Both the position numbers and the translations under genes were made by a program. 26,619 nt of DNA, from the NCBI GenBank assembly GCA_937997345.1, contig CALKTD010000021.1, positions 1 to 26,619 on the forward strand, written 5' to 3'. The notes under the pieces are model-generated. The model was given only the letters and a program-made list of their open reading frames with translations. It did not search any database and was not told the DNA's origin. The DNA comes from an uncultured Atopobium sp. GTDB taxonomy: Bacteria; Actinomycetota; Coriobacteriia; Coriobacteriales; Atopobiaceae. This document shows, one piece after another, positions 6,808 to 14,813 of this stretch (the stretch's first letter is position 1; every line of letters starts with the position of its first letter).

Positions 6808-7599
6808 CTATTTTCTTCCCACAAGCAGCGCTGATCCAGAGAGCATCATCCATTTAGCTTCTTTTGGAGTCATAAATATACCCTCAGTAGTATCAATGAG
6901 CTCTACACTTTCATAGCCCATAGACTTTAACGTAGCTAAAAACGCATTCATATCTCCGTATTTATTCTGAGAAAAAATATCGTGAATAGCAAATACACCA
7001 CCCTTTTTAAGCGTGCTCAGTGTCTCTAATAGGATTTCTTGACGATTGTTACTAGGAATGTTGTGATAAACATAATTACTAAAAACAGCATCAAAAGATT
7101 CGTCTTCAAAATTCAAATTAACGGCATCACCAGGAAAGAAACTTGTATTTGTAACGCTTTCCGCTTTTGCATTATTCTCGCAAAGTGTTTTGCTAAACGA
7201 AGCGTACTCTTTGCCCCAACGATCAATACCAACAACCATCGCACCTGGATTTTTCTTTGCAACAGCAATAGCAAGAGCTCCGCTGCCGCATCCAACATCC
7301 AATCCCTTGCCTCCTGCTGGAATAGTAATGTAACTAGCTACTCCCTCGATAATCTGCCGAGCCATCTGACGTTTGCCATCGTATGAGAAGGCCTGGTGCA
7401 TCTTAAATCCCCAGATACTTATTACAATCATAATCACAGAGAGGACACCAAAAACTAGAACAAGCATAGTCTGAAAGAACTTCATAGGAATAAAGTCAAC
7501 AAACAGCACTATAAAAAGAAAAGCTAGGCAAACAGCAGTTCCGAAAAAGAACCCATATACCATTCCCTTTGGAAACCAGTTCTTATAATCGGGCTTCAT
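6808..7599 (-). CDS. Membrane-anchored class I SAM methyltransferase
   Basis: 263 aa, ATG with AAAGGAG 6 nt upstream. Two N-terminal membrane helices (about 13-35 and 41-64) are followed by a Rossmann methyltransferase domain: motif I LDVGCGSGALA (100-110), acidic strand end VVGIDRW, and a motif IV region FDAVFSNYVYHNIP. The layout suggests a catalytic domain held at the cytoplasmic membrane face, acting on a lipid, quinone or membrane-bound small molecule (inference). It is the first gene of a two-gene operon with the MBL hydrolase. Confidence 0.85.
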   Translation of the reverse strand: MKPDYKNWFPKGMVYGFFFGTAVCLAFLFIVLFVDFIPMKFFQTMLVLVFGVLSVIMIVISIWGFKMHQAFSYDGKRQMARQIIEGVASYITIPAGGKGLDVGCGSGALAIAVAKKNPGAMVVGIDRWGKEYASFSKTLCENNAKAESVTNTSFFPGDAVNLNFEDESFDAVFSNYVYHNIPSNNRQEILLETLSTLKKGGVFAIHDIFSQNKYGDMNAFLATLKSMGYESVELIDTTEGIFMTPKEAKWMMLSGSALLVGRK

Positions 7600-7719
7600 A
7601 TAACTCTCCTTTAAGTTAGATTTGGTTAACTAAAATAATACTACTAAATTACTATCAGTCATTTAAGCTCCTGCTGAACGGATAAAAACAGACGCTAACG
7701 TAAAACCATACTAATAAAC

Positions 7720-7760
7720 AGTAAAACCGCATTCCAAGCAGACTGGAATACGGTTTTACT
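7720..7760 (-). terminator. Terminator after tmRNA
   Basis: A 16-bp stem (AGTAAAACCG.ATTCC arms) with a 9-nt loop. The one imperfect pair is T-G in minus-strand RNA but C-A in plus-strand RNA, so the hairpin is stronger on the minus strand, downstream of tmRNA. The following T-run is interrupted (TGTTTATT). Confidence 0.6.
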
Positions 7761-7846
7761 TTGCGTTCTGCAACAACAAAATGATGCAAAAATATAGATG
7801 TACTCATAAATCACAGAAATTCTGCCATTCATGCGTAACGAATATA

Positions 7847-8214
7847 TGGTGGAGGTGCGGAGAATCGAACTCCGGTCCAAAGCAAATCCTAGGCAGGTGT
7901 CTCCAAGCTCAGTTACTAATTAGATCTCAAGCATCGCACGCTTAGTAACAGGCGTTTGGTGCTCCAGTTGGATCAATCTTTTTGTAAGGCATACCAACTA
8001 CGTCCTTACAAGCATCTCCCTAAAATGACGTCACCCTGAGAACAGGAGAAAATCCCAGTTAGACGCGCTGAACTTAATTAAGCAGCGAGAGCCATACGAG
8101 GCTCAAAAGTAAGAGTGTTGTCAATTCAATTTGACGTTACCCCTGTTTTACGTGGCGAGGAGACCACGGCTTGCTGCCCACCGCAAACTCACCTTGTCGA
8201 ATCCAGTCACCCCC
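7847..8214 (-). ncRNA. ssrA: tmRNA (transfer-messenger RNA)
   Basis: The 5' end GGGGGTGACTGGATTCGAC (from 8214) and the 3' end with TTCGATTCTCCGCACCTCCACCA-type sequence (to 7847) form the tRNA-like domain; the seven-pair acceptor stem GGGGGUG / CACCUCC closes exactly and CCA is encoded. The tag reading frame (8122-8078) gives (D)NTLTFEPRMALAA and stop TAA; whether the resume codon is GAC or AAC is uncertain. The ALAA end is the protease-recognition signal. The mature length of 368 nt is normal. It acts with SmpB (9632-10114) to rescue stalled ribosomes; RNase R, also encoded here, degrades the released message. Confidence 0.96.
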
Positions 8215-8301
8215 AATAATGAGAGAAACTGCCACCATGCAGTTTTCAATGTTCCTGAATTGCGGACGCGCATGACGTTGCTTGCAATTCAAAGTGTAGA
8301 A

Positions 8302-8331
8302 AGTATACCCCATGAACTGCCATTCTTTCAA
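8302..8331 (-). promoter_or_regulatory. Probable ssrA promoter
   Basis: Minus strand: TTGAAA (8326-8331), 18-nt spacer, TATACT (8302-8307). This would give a precursor with a leader of about 80 nt before the mature 5' end at 8214, to be removed by RNase P. Confidence 0.6.
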
Positions 8332-8355
8332 AAAAGATATGACTATTTTGAGAAC

Positions 8356-8391
8356 GGCTTACTTTGTGGCTTACTTAATGGCTTACTTTAC
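8356..8391. repeat. Three tandem 12-nt repeats at the end of the DUF1275 gene
   Basis: Units GGCTTACTTTGT, GGCTTACTTAAT and GGCTTACTTTAC run without gaps; a degenerate fourth unit follows. Read on the minus strand, each gives AAGTAAGCC, so the gene's stop TAA (8383-8385) is followed by two further in-frame TAA stops in the repeat. Confidence 0.75.
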
Positions 8392-9075
8392 GGTCTTACC
8401 GTGAGCTTCTAGAACTTGTTTCTCGCGATCAATAAACATGACCAAAATAACCACCAGAAGCGCTACAGGTGACAGCCAAATCATATGAGTTCCCATAAGC
8501 GGGATAAACAAGTTGCCCACTACTGCACCAGCCACAAAGCAGAAAATAGTTCCAAAGTAGAGCAGCGAGGTCTCAATGTGAGCAGGCTCGTGCGTATGCA
8601 TATACGCCGCAATTTCTTGCGTTCCGCCGCGAAGATTACCAATACACATGGTGGTGGCAAATGCGTGCCCATGCAGCTTTCTGAATGCTTGAACTTGAAT
8701 GCCGCACGCAAGTGAAGTCAAGCTGTTTGCCAGCAGATTCATATCTGTTGGGAGCAAAGAAACAACACTTAAAAGTACAATTTCCACAATAACTGCCAGC
8801 TGTCTCCAATGCAGATGTTCTTCTCGCGCAACAGCTCGAATGGCATAAGAACAAGCAATACCTATAGCAAATGCCAAAATTGGCAGAGCATATTTGAGGC
8901 ATTTTTCAAACGATCCGCTGGTCAGATGGATGCCAAAAAGCAGCAAATTACCTGTCTGAGCGTTAGCAAAAACACCACCGCGTACCAAGTAGGAATAGGC
9001 ATCCATAACTCCGCCTGAGAAGGCCAAAAATGCAGCTACTTCAACTGAATCTGACATTTGTAGTGCGTGCTTCAA
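8383..9075 (-). CDS. YoaK/DUF1275-family membrane protein
   Basis: About 230 aa. The family signature is clear: AAFLAFSGGVMDAYSYL followed by GVFANAQTGNLLLFG, then five or six membrane helices, with GNLRGGT between helices and a charged C-tail (DREKQVLEAHGK). DUF1275 proteins are integral inner-membrane proteins of unknown transport or sensing function. The start is chosen at TTG 9075 because GGAG lies 5 nt upstream; GTG 9099 and ATG 9057 are alternatives without a good site. It lies between the rubredoxin-like gene and ssrA, separated from the former by a bidirectional terminator. Confidence 0.85.
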   Translation of the reverse strand: MKHALQMSDSVEVAAFLAFSGGVMDAYSYLVRGGVFANAQTGNLLLFGIHLTSGSFEKCLKYALPILAFAIGIACSYAIRAVAREEHLHWRQLAVIVEIVLLSVVSLLPTDMNLLANSLTSLACGIQVQAFRKLHGHAFATTMCIGNLRGGTQEIAAYMHTHEPAHIETSLLYFGTIFCFVAGAVVGNLFIPLMGTHMIWLSPVALLVVILVMFIDREKQVLEAHGKTVK

Positions 9076-9130
9076 GACTACTCCAACCAAATTGTGCACA
9101 TCAGCTATACAAATTGCGCTGACGTATACG

Positions 9131-9164
9131 AAAAGCGATGCAGGTTAAATCCTACATCGCTTTT
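9131..9164. terminator. Hairpin terminator between rubredoxin-like and DUF1275 genes
   Basis: A 14-bp stem (AAAAGCGATG.AGG / CCT.CATCGCTTTT) with a 6-nt loop. The imperfect pair is a G-T wobble in minus-strand RNA. T-rich sequence exists on both sides, so it could act in both directions; the minus-strand rubredoxin-like transcript is the obvious user. Confidence 0.65.
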
Positions 9165-9249
9165 ACGTTTTTTGTTTGGGTGATCATCAAAAAGGTTACC
9201 AAAGAGCAATCTTGTCTAGGCAACCTGTCTGACTAATTTTGTGGAGAAT

Positions 9250-9387
9250 TTACTCCTCGACAAGCTCGAACATCTCAGGACCAACGCCGCAAACTGGGCA
9301 AACATAGTCCTCAGGAAGCTCTGGAGTGTCAACCTCAACCTCATAGCCACAAACAGTGCAAACAAACTTGTAAGTAGTCTCTGCCAT
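9250..9387 (-). CDS. Rubredoxin-like iron protein, 45 aa
   Basis: ATG 9387 with GAGAGGA about 7 nt upstream. The product has the two rubredoxin knuckles C10-x2-C13-G-Y and C30-P-x-C33-G, 16 residues apart, followed by GPEMFE as in rubredoxin and rubrerythrin tails. Standard rubredoxins are 52-54 aa with 26-29 residues between knuckles and the GDP motif; this is the short form. It should bind one Fe(SCys)4 and act in electron transfer or oxidative-stress reduction in an anaerobe. It is a single gene between smpB and the DUF1275 gene. Confidence 0.88.
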   Translation of the reverse strand: MAETTYKFVCTVCGYEVEVDTPELPEDYVCPVCGVGPEMFELVEE

Positions 9388-9442
9388 TTTTTATTCCTCT
9401 CTCCAAGCGCTTACGCGCTTTTCCTTCTATTCGCGCAATTAA

Positions 9443-9476
9443 CGCGGATGGCAACTAACCGTGGCCCTTATCCGCG
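9443..9476. other. Inverted repeat upstream of the rubredoxin-like gene
   Basis: Perfect 7-bp arms CGCGGAT / ATCCGCG separated by 20 nt, in the 244-nt gap between smpB and the rubredoxin-like gene. A second hairpin-forming pair AAGCGC / GCGCTT lies nearby at about 9405-9420. There is no T-run, so regulatory or transcript-end roles are both possible. Nothing else is evident in 9388-9631 apart from a weak repeat ATTATTCC / GGAATGAT at about 9525-9546. Confidence 0.35.
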
Positions 9477-9631
9477 GTTAAGTGCTCATGCAGATAGTAA
9501 CAAACATTGAGTGATTCTAAAGCATTATTCCGAAAATAGGAATGATTCTCATAAAATTCGCACGAAATTTTTTTGACGAGAAGTTCGACGCGCTCCGAGC
9601 GCCAGCCGCTTCCGATGGTAATGTGCTCATA

Positions 9632-10114
9632 CTAGCGACTGCGCTCCTTGAGAGCTCGCTGAATCTCGCGGTCAGAATCACGCTTGGCAGCAGACGCACG
9701 CTTGTCGTAGAGCTTTTTACCCTGCGAAAGCGCAATCAACAGCTTGACGCGGTTATGCTCGTCAAAGTAGATCTCAAGCGGAACCAGCGCCAAGCCTTTC
9801 TGGCGAAGCTTTCCGTCAAGATAGTCAATCTGCCTGCGGTGAAGCAGCAGCTTGCGCTTTCTATCTGGGTCAACGTTCCACACACCACCGTTTGTATACG
9901 GGTGCAGGTGCATGCCGTGAATCCACGCCTCACCGTCGCGAATGAGGCAGAACGTATCGGTCAGCTGACAGCCGCGCTCGCGCAAGCTCTTGACCTCGGT
10001 GCCAGTAAGCACCAGTCCACACTCAAAGGTCTCGCCAATCTCGTACTCATGACGAGCAGAGCGATTGCGCGCAATCGACTTCTTACCCTGCTGTTTTCCC
10101 TGGGTCTCGGCCAT
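9632..10114 (-). CDS. smpB: SsrA-binding protein SmpB
   Basis: 160 aa, close to the usual length. Beta-barrel core with the family signatures HEYEIGETFECGLVLTGTEVKSLR, AWIHGMHLHPY and RKLLLHRRQID, and a basic C-tail (KLYDKRASAAKRDSDREIQR) that enters the empty mRNA channel of the ribosome. It binds the tRNA-like part of tmRNA, encoded 1.4 kb downstream. The ATG lies 2 nt after the TPR-protein stop, with GGGGAAGG upstream, so it is in one transcript with the TPR protein and probably rnr. Confidence 0.97.
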   Translation of the reverse strand: MAETQGKQQGKKSIARNRSARHEYEIGETFECGLVLTGTEVKSLRERGCQLTDTFCLIRDGEAWIHGMHLHPYTNGGVWNVDPDRKRKLLLHRRQIDYLDGKLRQKGLALVPLEIYFDEHNRVKLLIALSQGKKLYDKRASAAKRDSDREIQRALKERSR

Positions 10115-10116
10115 AC

Positions 10117-11052
10117 TTACTTGCCTTCCCCGTCTGAAGCTTCTGCTGCATCGGTTTTCTCGCCAGATGTGTTACTGGTCGCGTCGCTAGATACAGGGTT
10201 GCCGCCTGCAGTAATGCCCTCAGAAAGGGCAGCGTCGCGGACAAGCTGCAGAAGCGTAAGAGCCGCCTGCTCACCCACAAGATCGCGAGCGCGAATGGTC
10301 ATCTCAGTTGCGGTAGCCCTGTCTCCCATGGCGGCGCAGTCCTGTGCGCACATGAGCAGGCAAACCGCAATCTCGGCGTTAGCGCCTGTAGGCAGACCCT
10401 CAGCCTCGAGTAGGTCATTTGCTTCTTCATCCGTAAGACCGTCAGGGTCTTTAGGAGTGTCTGCAGCCTGGTCAAGCGCAGCCTCAAGAGCACCGTCCTT
10501 GACTTCAAAGCGGCGAGCAGCCCTCAGACAAGCCGCAGACTGCTCAAGCCTGCCCTGCGCCTCAAACCATGCAGCGAAGTTCAAAAATGCCCTGGTCAGA
10601 TGCCTTGCCTCGCTTGCACGCTCAAACACACCAAATGTCAGAGCCATCTGCTCGCGAATATCGCCTGCGATTTTAAACAGATCCGCCAAATCAAGCCTAA
10701 AACCGCAGTTCATGGGATTCCAACGAATGGCAGTCTTCAGCGCGTTCATTGCGCTTTCATAATCTCCCGTGCGTACATAAGCCATAGCAAGGTCACCGTA
10801 CAGACGGTCAAAAGGTTCAGCAACATCCTCAAGCTTGCGAGGATCATTCTCCACACGCCTATACGCTAAGCGGTCAAATAACGTTGGAAACGCAAAATAC
10901 TGCACCTCATCTGTGGCTTGACAGTTGCGGTCCACATATTCCTCAGCGTCTTCAGCTAAACGAAGCAACAGTTCAAGAGCCTCTTCATTCTGGTCCTGCA
11001 TCATCATGCCTTCAGCGCGCATCAGCTCATCTGAAAGTGCCGAAAGTGCCAT
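10117..11052 (-). CDS. TPR-like helical protein between rnr and smpB
   Basis: 311 aa from ATG 11052 (AGGTG 6 nt upstream); a GTG three codons earlier is possible. Helical repeats resemble tetratricopeptides, the clearest being LYGDLAMAYVRTGDYESAMNALKTAIRWNPMN-type residues at about 85-118, with further helix pairs to about 270. The last 35 residues are a low-complexity Ser/Thr/Asp/Glu tail. No enzyme motif or signal peptide. Its place between RNase R and SmpB with tight spacing (81 nt and 2 nt) suggests a scaffold in RNA or ribosome quality control, but that is inference from context. Confidence 0.75.
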   Translation of the reverse strand: MALSALSDELMRAEGMMMQDQNEEALELLLRLAEDAEEYVDRNCQATDEVQYFAFPTLFDRLAYRRVENDPRKLEDVAEPFDRLYGDLAMAYVRTGDYESAMNALKTAIRWNPMNCGFRLDLADLFKIAGDIREQMALTFGVFERASEARHLTRAFLNFAAWFEAQGRLEQSAACLRAARRFEVKDGALEAALDQAADTPKDPDGLTDEEANDLLEAEGLPTGANAEIAVCLLMCAQDCAAMGDRATATEMTIRARDLVGEQAALTLLQLVRDAALSEGITAGGNPVSSDATSNTSGEKTDAAEASDGEGK

Positions 11053-11133
11053 CTTACTCACCTATCATTCACTATCAATCATGTAATCATCTGTACGGAT
11101 ACTTCATAAACCCGCACGTAAACTACCTGCATA

Positions 11134-13146
11134 TTATTCCACAAGTGCCAAATCAATCTGACCACGAGCCACATTTACGCCAGAAATCTTCACGCGTACA
11201 CGTCCGCCAATGCGATACGTTTTACCTGTTGATTCCCCTATCAACGCCAACGTCTCCTGATCATACACATACCATTCGTGGCCCAAATCCCTCACAGCGA
11301 GAAGCCCGTCGGCGTAAGTATCGTCCAGCGTAATGAACAGGCCAAAACGCTCGCAACCGTCAATGGTTCCCCACGTTTCTTCTCCCAGACGACTCTGGTA
11401 GTACTCAGCCAGCTTGATCTTTTGCGTCGCACGAGCTGCTGCATCTGCCTTTCGCTCCTGTTCAGAGCAGGTACTACAGATATCTGGGAGTGCACTCAAC
11501 TCTGCGCGAGACGCCGTCTGTCCGCGGAGCAAACGCTTGAGTGTGCGATGAACTATCACGTCAGGATAGCGCCTGATTGGCGAGGTAAAGTGGCAGTACG
11601 CATCCGCTCCCAGAGCAAAATGACCCTGGTTTGTTGGCAGATAAATGGCTCGTTTTTGCGCCCTGAGCAGTTGCGCATTTACCACACGAGAATAACGTGT
11701 GCCGTGGACTGACTCCAGCGCTTCTTGCAATGCCGTCTGATCGCCAATAGCAATGCACGACGCAACATCTGGCTCAAGTGCGCCCATCGCCACGAGCGGA
11801 GTAACCGCAAGCTTAAGTGAGTCCGGAGAAGGCTGCTCATGCACTCGATACGCCGACTCTAGGTCATGCTGGCTGAGCATGTGCGCAACACTCTCGTTAG
11901 CTGCAAGCATTGCTTCCTCGATAAGACCCGTTGCTTGAGTGCGCTCGCGCACCGACACGCCAGTAGGCTTGTTATCCTGGTCAAGCACTACGCGCGTCTC
12001 TACGCTTTCAAAATCTACTGAGCCGCGTTTCTTACGAATTTCTTCTCTCAGTGCTCTGATTTGATTGAACACGTTAATCATTTCTTTGATTGCGCCAGAA
12101 TCTTCTCTAGGCACGGCGGAGTCAAGTGCGGAAGTGTCTCCTTGCAGATAGCTATCTACCTGGTCGTAACTGAGTCTTGCTCGTGAGCGAATGACGGAAT
12201 TCATAGCAGTTGCGCCAAGAATCTTGCCTGAGTTGCTCAGCTTCATCTTTACCGATATGGCCAGCCTGTCTTCAGCTGGACGCAGAGAACACACGTCATT
12301 GCAGAGCTTTTCTGGCAACATGGGCAACACGCGGTCCACTAAATATGCCGAGCAGGTGCGCATGCGAGCTTCCAGGTCAATGGGAGAATCCCATTTTACG
12401 TAGTGGGCCACATCTGCAATATGAACCCAGAGCTCAAAGCCGCCATCTTCAAGCTTCCGCGCACCAACGGCGTCATCAAAATCTTTAGCATCTGCTGGGT
12501 CTACGGTGATGCACAGCTCTTCTCGCAAATCGTGTCTTGAAGCGTCTTCTACAAGGGCTTTATCTGCGTCAACGAAGATTTTCTCGGCTTGTCTCAGTGC
12601 CTTGATAGGAAATTCTGTTGCCAAACCATACGAAGCAATAGTTGCCTCAACGTTCATGTCCAAATCTTCGGCTGATCCCACGCGGCGTTCAATAGTGACT
12701 ACAGCAGCGCTTTTACGCGTTGGGTATTCTGTGATGCGCGCGACAACTACGTCGCCCTCAAAAACGTAATGACGTCCCACAGAAGGGTCTTCAGGAAGCA
12801 CAAAGAAATCTCGCTGGATGCGACTATCCAGCGGCACCACAGCGCCAAGTGGACCGGCGTCGTGGTAGATACCCAAAAACGTATGAGTAGCTCGCGTAAG
12901 CACAAAGCGCACGTTAGCCAGAGGAGCCTTTCCCTTGGCCGAGACAAGAGAAACCTGAACCTCGTCTCCGTGCATTGCCTCGTGAATACCATGTTTGGCC
13001 AGCGCATACGTGCCCTCAGGAGTGCTTACGGTAGCAACTCCTGGGCGAGAAAGGCTCAGCGTGCCTGTAAGCAACGCTGATGGTCGCTTAGAGACTTTTG
13101 CACGTCCCTGACGACGGTTTCCTTTATGTATACGTTTTCTAGCCAA
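11134..13146 (-). CDS. rnr: Ribonuclease R (RNB-family 3'-5' exoribonuclease)
   Basis: 670 aa. The start is TTG 13146, supported by a perfect AGGAGG 4 nt upstream. Order: basic N-tail (MARKRIHKGNRRQGRAK), cold-shock/OB domains (about 24-150), RNB catalytic domain with the metal-binding Asp cluster in DPADAKDFDDAV (216-227), LVDRVLPMLPEKLCNDVCSL and FTSPIRRYPDVIVHR, and a C-terminal S1 domain (about 588-668). It is shorter than E. coli RNase R (813 aa) because the N-terminal helix-turn-helix region is absent. It degrades structured RNA, including messages released by tmRNA, fitting its place upstream of smpB. Confidence 0.95.
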   Translation of the reverse strand: MARKRIHKGNRRQGRAKVSKRPSALLTGTLSLSRPGVATVSTPEGTYALAKHGIHEAMHGDEVQVSLVSAKGKAPLANVRFVLTRATHTFLGIYHDAGPLGAVVPLDSRIQRDFFVLPEDPSVGRHYVFEGDVVVARITEYPTRKSAAVVTIERRVGSAEDLDMNVEATIASYGLATEFPIKALRQAEKIFVDADKALVEDASRHDLREELCITVDPADAKDFDDAVGARKLEDGGFELWVHIADVAHYVKWDSPIDLEARMRTCSAYLVDRVLPMLPEKLCNDVCSLRPAEDRLAISVKMKLSNSGKILGATAMNSVIRSRARLSYDQVDSYLQGDTSALDSAVPREDSGAIKEMINVFNQIRALREEIRKKRGSVDFESVETRVVLDQDNKPTGVSVRERTQATGLIEEAMLAANESVAHMLSQHDLESAYRVHEQPSPDSLKLAVTPLVAMGALEPDVASCIAIGDQTALQEALESVHGTRYSRVVNAQLLRAQKRAIYLPTNQGHFALGADAYCHFTSPIRRYPDVIVHRTLKRLLRGQTASRAELSALPDICSTCSEQERKADAAARATQKIKLAEYYQSRLGEETWGTIDGCERFGLFITLDDTYADGLLAVRDLGHEWYVYDQETLALIGESTGKTYRIGGRVRVKISGVNVARGQIDLALVE

Positions 13147-13275
13147 AAATCCTCCTATAGGTAGAGGCTAGAGCCTTTTGCACTGACCCAATGAATCTTT
13201 TGATATGTACCCTAAAGTGCCTTGTGATAGACGATGTGCAGATGAGGCGAGAAGTTCCAGGGACCCCGCTGAGCA

Positions 13276-13366
13276 TCTCGACGGGTTTCTCCGGGGTTCT
13301 CGACGGATTTGTATCGGGTCTCTCGACGGGTTTACATCGCGGCTCTCGACGAGTTTCTCGCTGTCT
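13276..13366. repeat. Four degenerate 22-23-nt direct repeats
   Basis: TCTCGAC followed by GGGTTT, GGATTT, GGGTTT and GAGTTT starts at 13276, 13298, 13321 and 13344 (spacings 22, 23, 23). Between the conserved 13-mers are about 10 variable GC-rich nucleotides. The block fills the gap between the amidohydrolase terminator and rnr and has no credible coding frame. Confidence 0.8.
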
Positions 13367-13372
13367 CTACAC

Positions 13373-13408
13373 AAAAAGAGCCCCTATGCAGAGACTGCAT
13401 AGGGGCTC
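13373..13408 (-). terminator. Strong terminator of the amidohydrolase gene
   Basis: Perfect 14-bp stem (13378-13391 with 13395-13408), 3-nt loop, followed on the minus strand by TTTTTG. It lies 21 nt after the 13430 stop. Confidence 0.92.
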
Positions 13409-13429
13409 CAGAAGGGATTGGTTTACCTC

Positions 13430-14677
13430 TTAGAAGGTGCCGCGAATAACCTCGCTGCCTTCCTTCATGATAACTTCCATGTTATCTGGGGTAAGGTCGC
13501 GGATGTTGGTAGCAACGTCGCCCTTGACAACCAGGAGGTCAGCAAGCTTGCCAGCCTCGAGGGAGCCAAACTCATCCTCGTGGTGAACCATCTTTGCGCC
13601 GTTAAGAGTAGCAGCCTTGATGGTCTCAAGAACGGTAACGCCAGCCTTCTCAACAAAGTCATACATCTCATCGATGGTGACCCAGCCGTAAGGAGTTACG
13701 AAGCTGAAGGAGTCGGAGCCGATGGTGAGAGTGACGCCACGCTCGTTAGCAGCACGGAGATTCTCGTATGTACGGTTGAGGCCCTTCTCAACAACAGTAT
13801 CGCCTGCAAATGCGTCGAGCTCTGGAGTCCACTCTGGTGGATAAGTTCCGTACCAAGTTGGCAGGAAGCCGATGGTAGGAGTGAAGAAGGTGCCCTGCTC
13901 GCACATAAGATCCATAGTCTTTGCATCAAGCTCGAAGCCGTGAATCATCTGCTCGCAGCCGCAACGGACGGAGTCATAAGCTGCAGAGAAGCTGTTATAG
14001 GAGTGTGACCAAACAGGAATGCCAACCATTGCTGCCTCGTCGCAAACTGCCTTAATCTCCTCATAGCAGTAGTGCTGATCGCGACCGGAGTCCCAGTGCC
14101 AAATGCCGCCACCGGTTGCCCAAATCTTGATTGCGTCTGGGTTCTCACGAAGACGACGACGAACTGCCTTACGAAGATCCCAAGGACCGTCTACCTGGTC
14201 GCCCCAAGGATGTCCCTCTTTGGAGATCTGCTGTGGGAGCTGGTGGCAGTCACCGTGACCAGCAACGCGGCAGAAGCCAAGGCCGGTAGCGAAGATACGT
14301 GGTCCCTCCATGACGCCCATGTTAACGAGGTCACGAATTGCAATACCATTGCGGCCAATCTCGCAGACGGTGGTAAGACCGTGGGAGAGAGCGTCCCAGG
14401 ACTGCTTGACTGCGCATGCCTGCTTCTGAGCAACGGACTCGATAACCCAGTCGTTATCGTTGTCGGTCAGGTTGCCGGAGAAGTGCAGGTGAGTATCGAT
14501 AAGACCTGGCATAATGGTGCGACCCTGGATGTCGCGGACCTCATAGCCCTCTGGAACCTCAGTGCGAGGACCAGCATAAGCGATCTTCTTGTCGTCTACA
14601 AGGACAAGAGAATCCTCAACAGGAGCGGCACCAGTGCCGTCAACGAGCTTTCCGCCTACAAAAGCAATCTTACTCAT
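13430..14677 (-). CDS. Metal-dependent amidohydrolase (imidazolonepropionase/prolidase-like)
   Basis: 415 aa, ATG with GGGGGAAA upstream. Amidohydrolase superfamily TIM barrel with flanking beta-sandwich: metal-binding H63-x-H65 (IDTHLHFSG), Lys184 (AIKIWATGGG, possible carboxylated bridge), His225 (PVWSHSYN), His246 (MIHGFEL) and Asp322 (IGSDSF). The C-terminal LEAGKLADLLVVKGD is typical of the composite domain. Subgroup resembles the Xaa-Pro/Xaa-Arg dipeptidase and imidazolonepropionase-like enzymes, which hydrolyse C-N bonds. It follows an APC permease (136-nt gap containing a hairpin) and a LysR gene on the same strand, so the natural substrate is probably imported by that permease. Exact substrate unknown. 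Confidence 0.88.
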   Translation of the reverse strand: MSKIAFVGGKLVDGTGAAPVEDSLVLVDDKKIAYAGPRTEVPEGYEVRDIQGRTIMPGLIDTHLHFSGNLTDNDNDWVIESVAQKQACAVKQSWDALSHGLTTVCEIGRNGIAIRDLVNMGVMEGPRIFATGLGFCRVAGHGDCHQLPQQISKEGHPWGDQVDGPWDLRKAVRRRLRENPDAIKIWATGGGIWHWDSGRDQHYCYEEIKAVCDEAAMVGIPVWSHSYNSFSAAYDSVRCGCEQMIHGFELDAKTMDLMCEQGTFFTPTIGFLPTWYGTYPPEWTPELDAFAGDTVVEKGLNRTYENLRAANERGVTLTIGSDSFSFVTPYGWVTIDEMYDFVEKAGVTVLETIKAATLNGAKMVHHEDEFGSLEAGKLADLLVVKGDVATNIRDLTPDNMEVIMKEGSEVIRGTF

Positions 14678-14717
14678 TTCTTTCCCCCTCTAGTAAATGA
14701 TAAATACTATCTTTTTA

Positions 14718-14736
14718 CGCCCACCCTTTTTGGGCG
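14718..14736. other. Hairpin between permease and amidohydrolase genes
   Basis: CGCCCA / TGGGCG with a 7-nt loop, flanked by A-runs on one side and T-runs on the other so that the minus-strand RNA has U before and A after the stem. That is the wrong polarity for termination of the permease message; a processing or stability element is more likely. Confidence 0.4.
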
Positions 14737-14813
14737 CAAAAAAACCAAACTAAAGAAACAAATAACGTGCTTAGTTCAACGTACCGATGAAACCTTTAGA
14801 GCTTGCAAGCAAC

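Noticed and set aside
9541..9553. Fur-box-like AATGAT-T-CTCATA upstream of the rubredoxin-like gene
   Set aside because: Only 10 of 12 positions match the half-sites, it lies about 150 nt from the start codon, and it overlaps a weak hairpin after smpB. Not enough to call iron control.
9542..10762. 406-aa plus-strand open frame opposite smpB and the TPR gene
   Set aside because: It is antisense to two well-supported genes, has no ribosome binding site, and its Ser/Ala-rich translation is what the reverse strand of these codons gives.
13276..13366. Repeats considered as a CRISPR array
   Set aside because: Repeat cores are 13 nt and spacers about 10 nt, both far too short, and no cas genes are present.
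13191..13433. Open frames across the 23-nt repeat block
   Set aside because: The frames are a by-product of the repeats, with no start signal or recognisable protein, and cross the amidohydrolase terminator.
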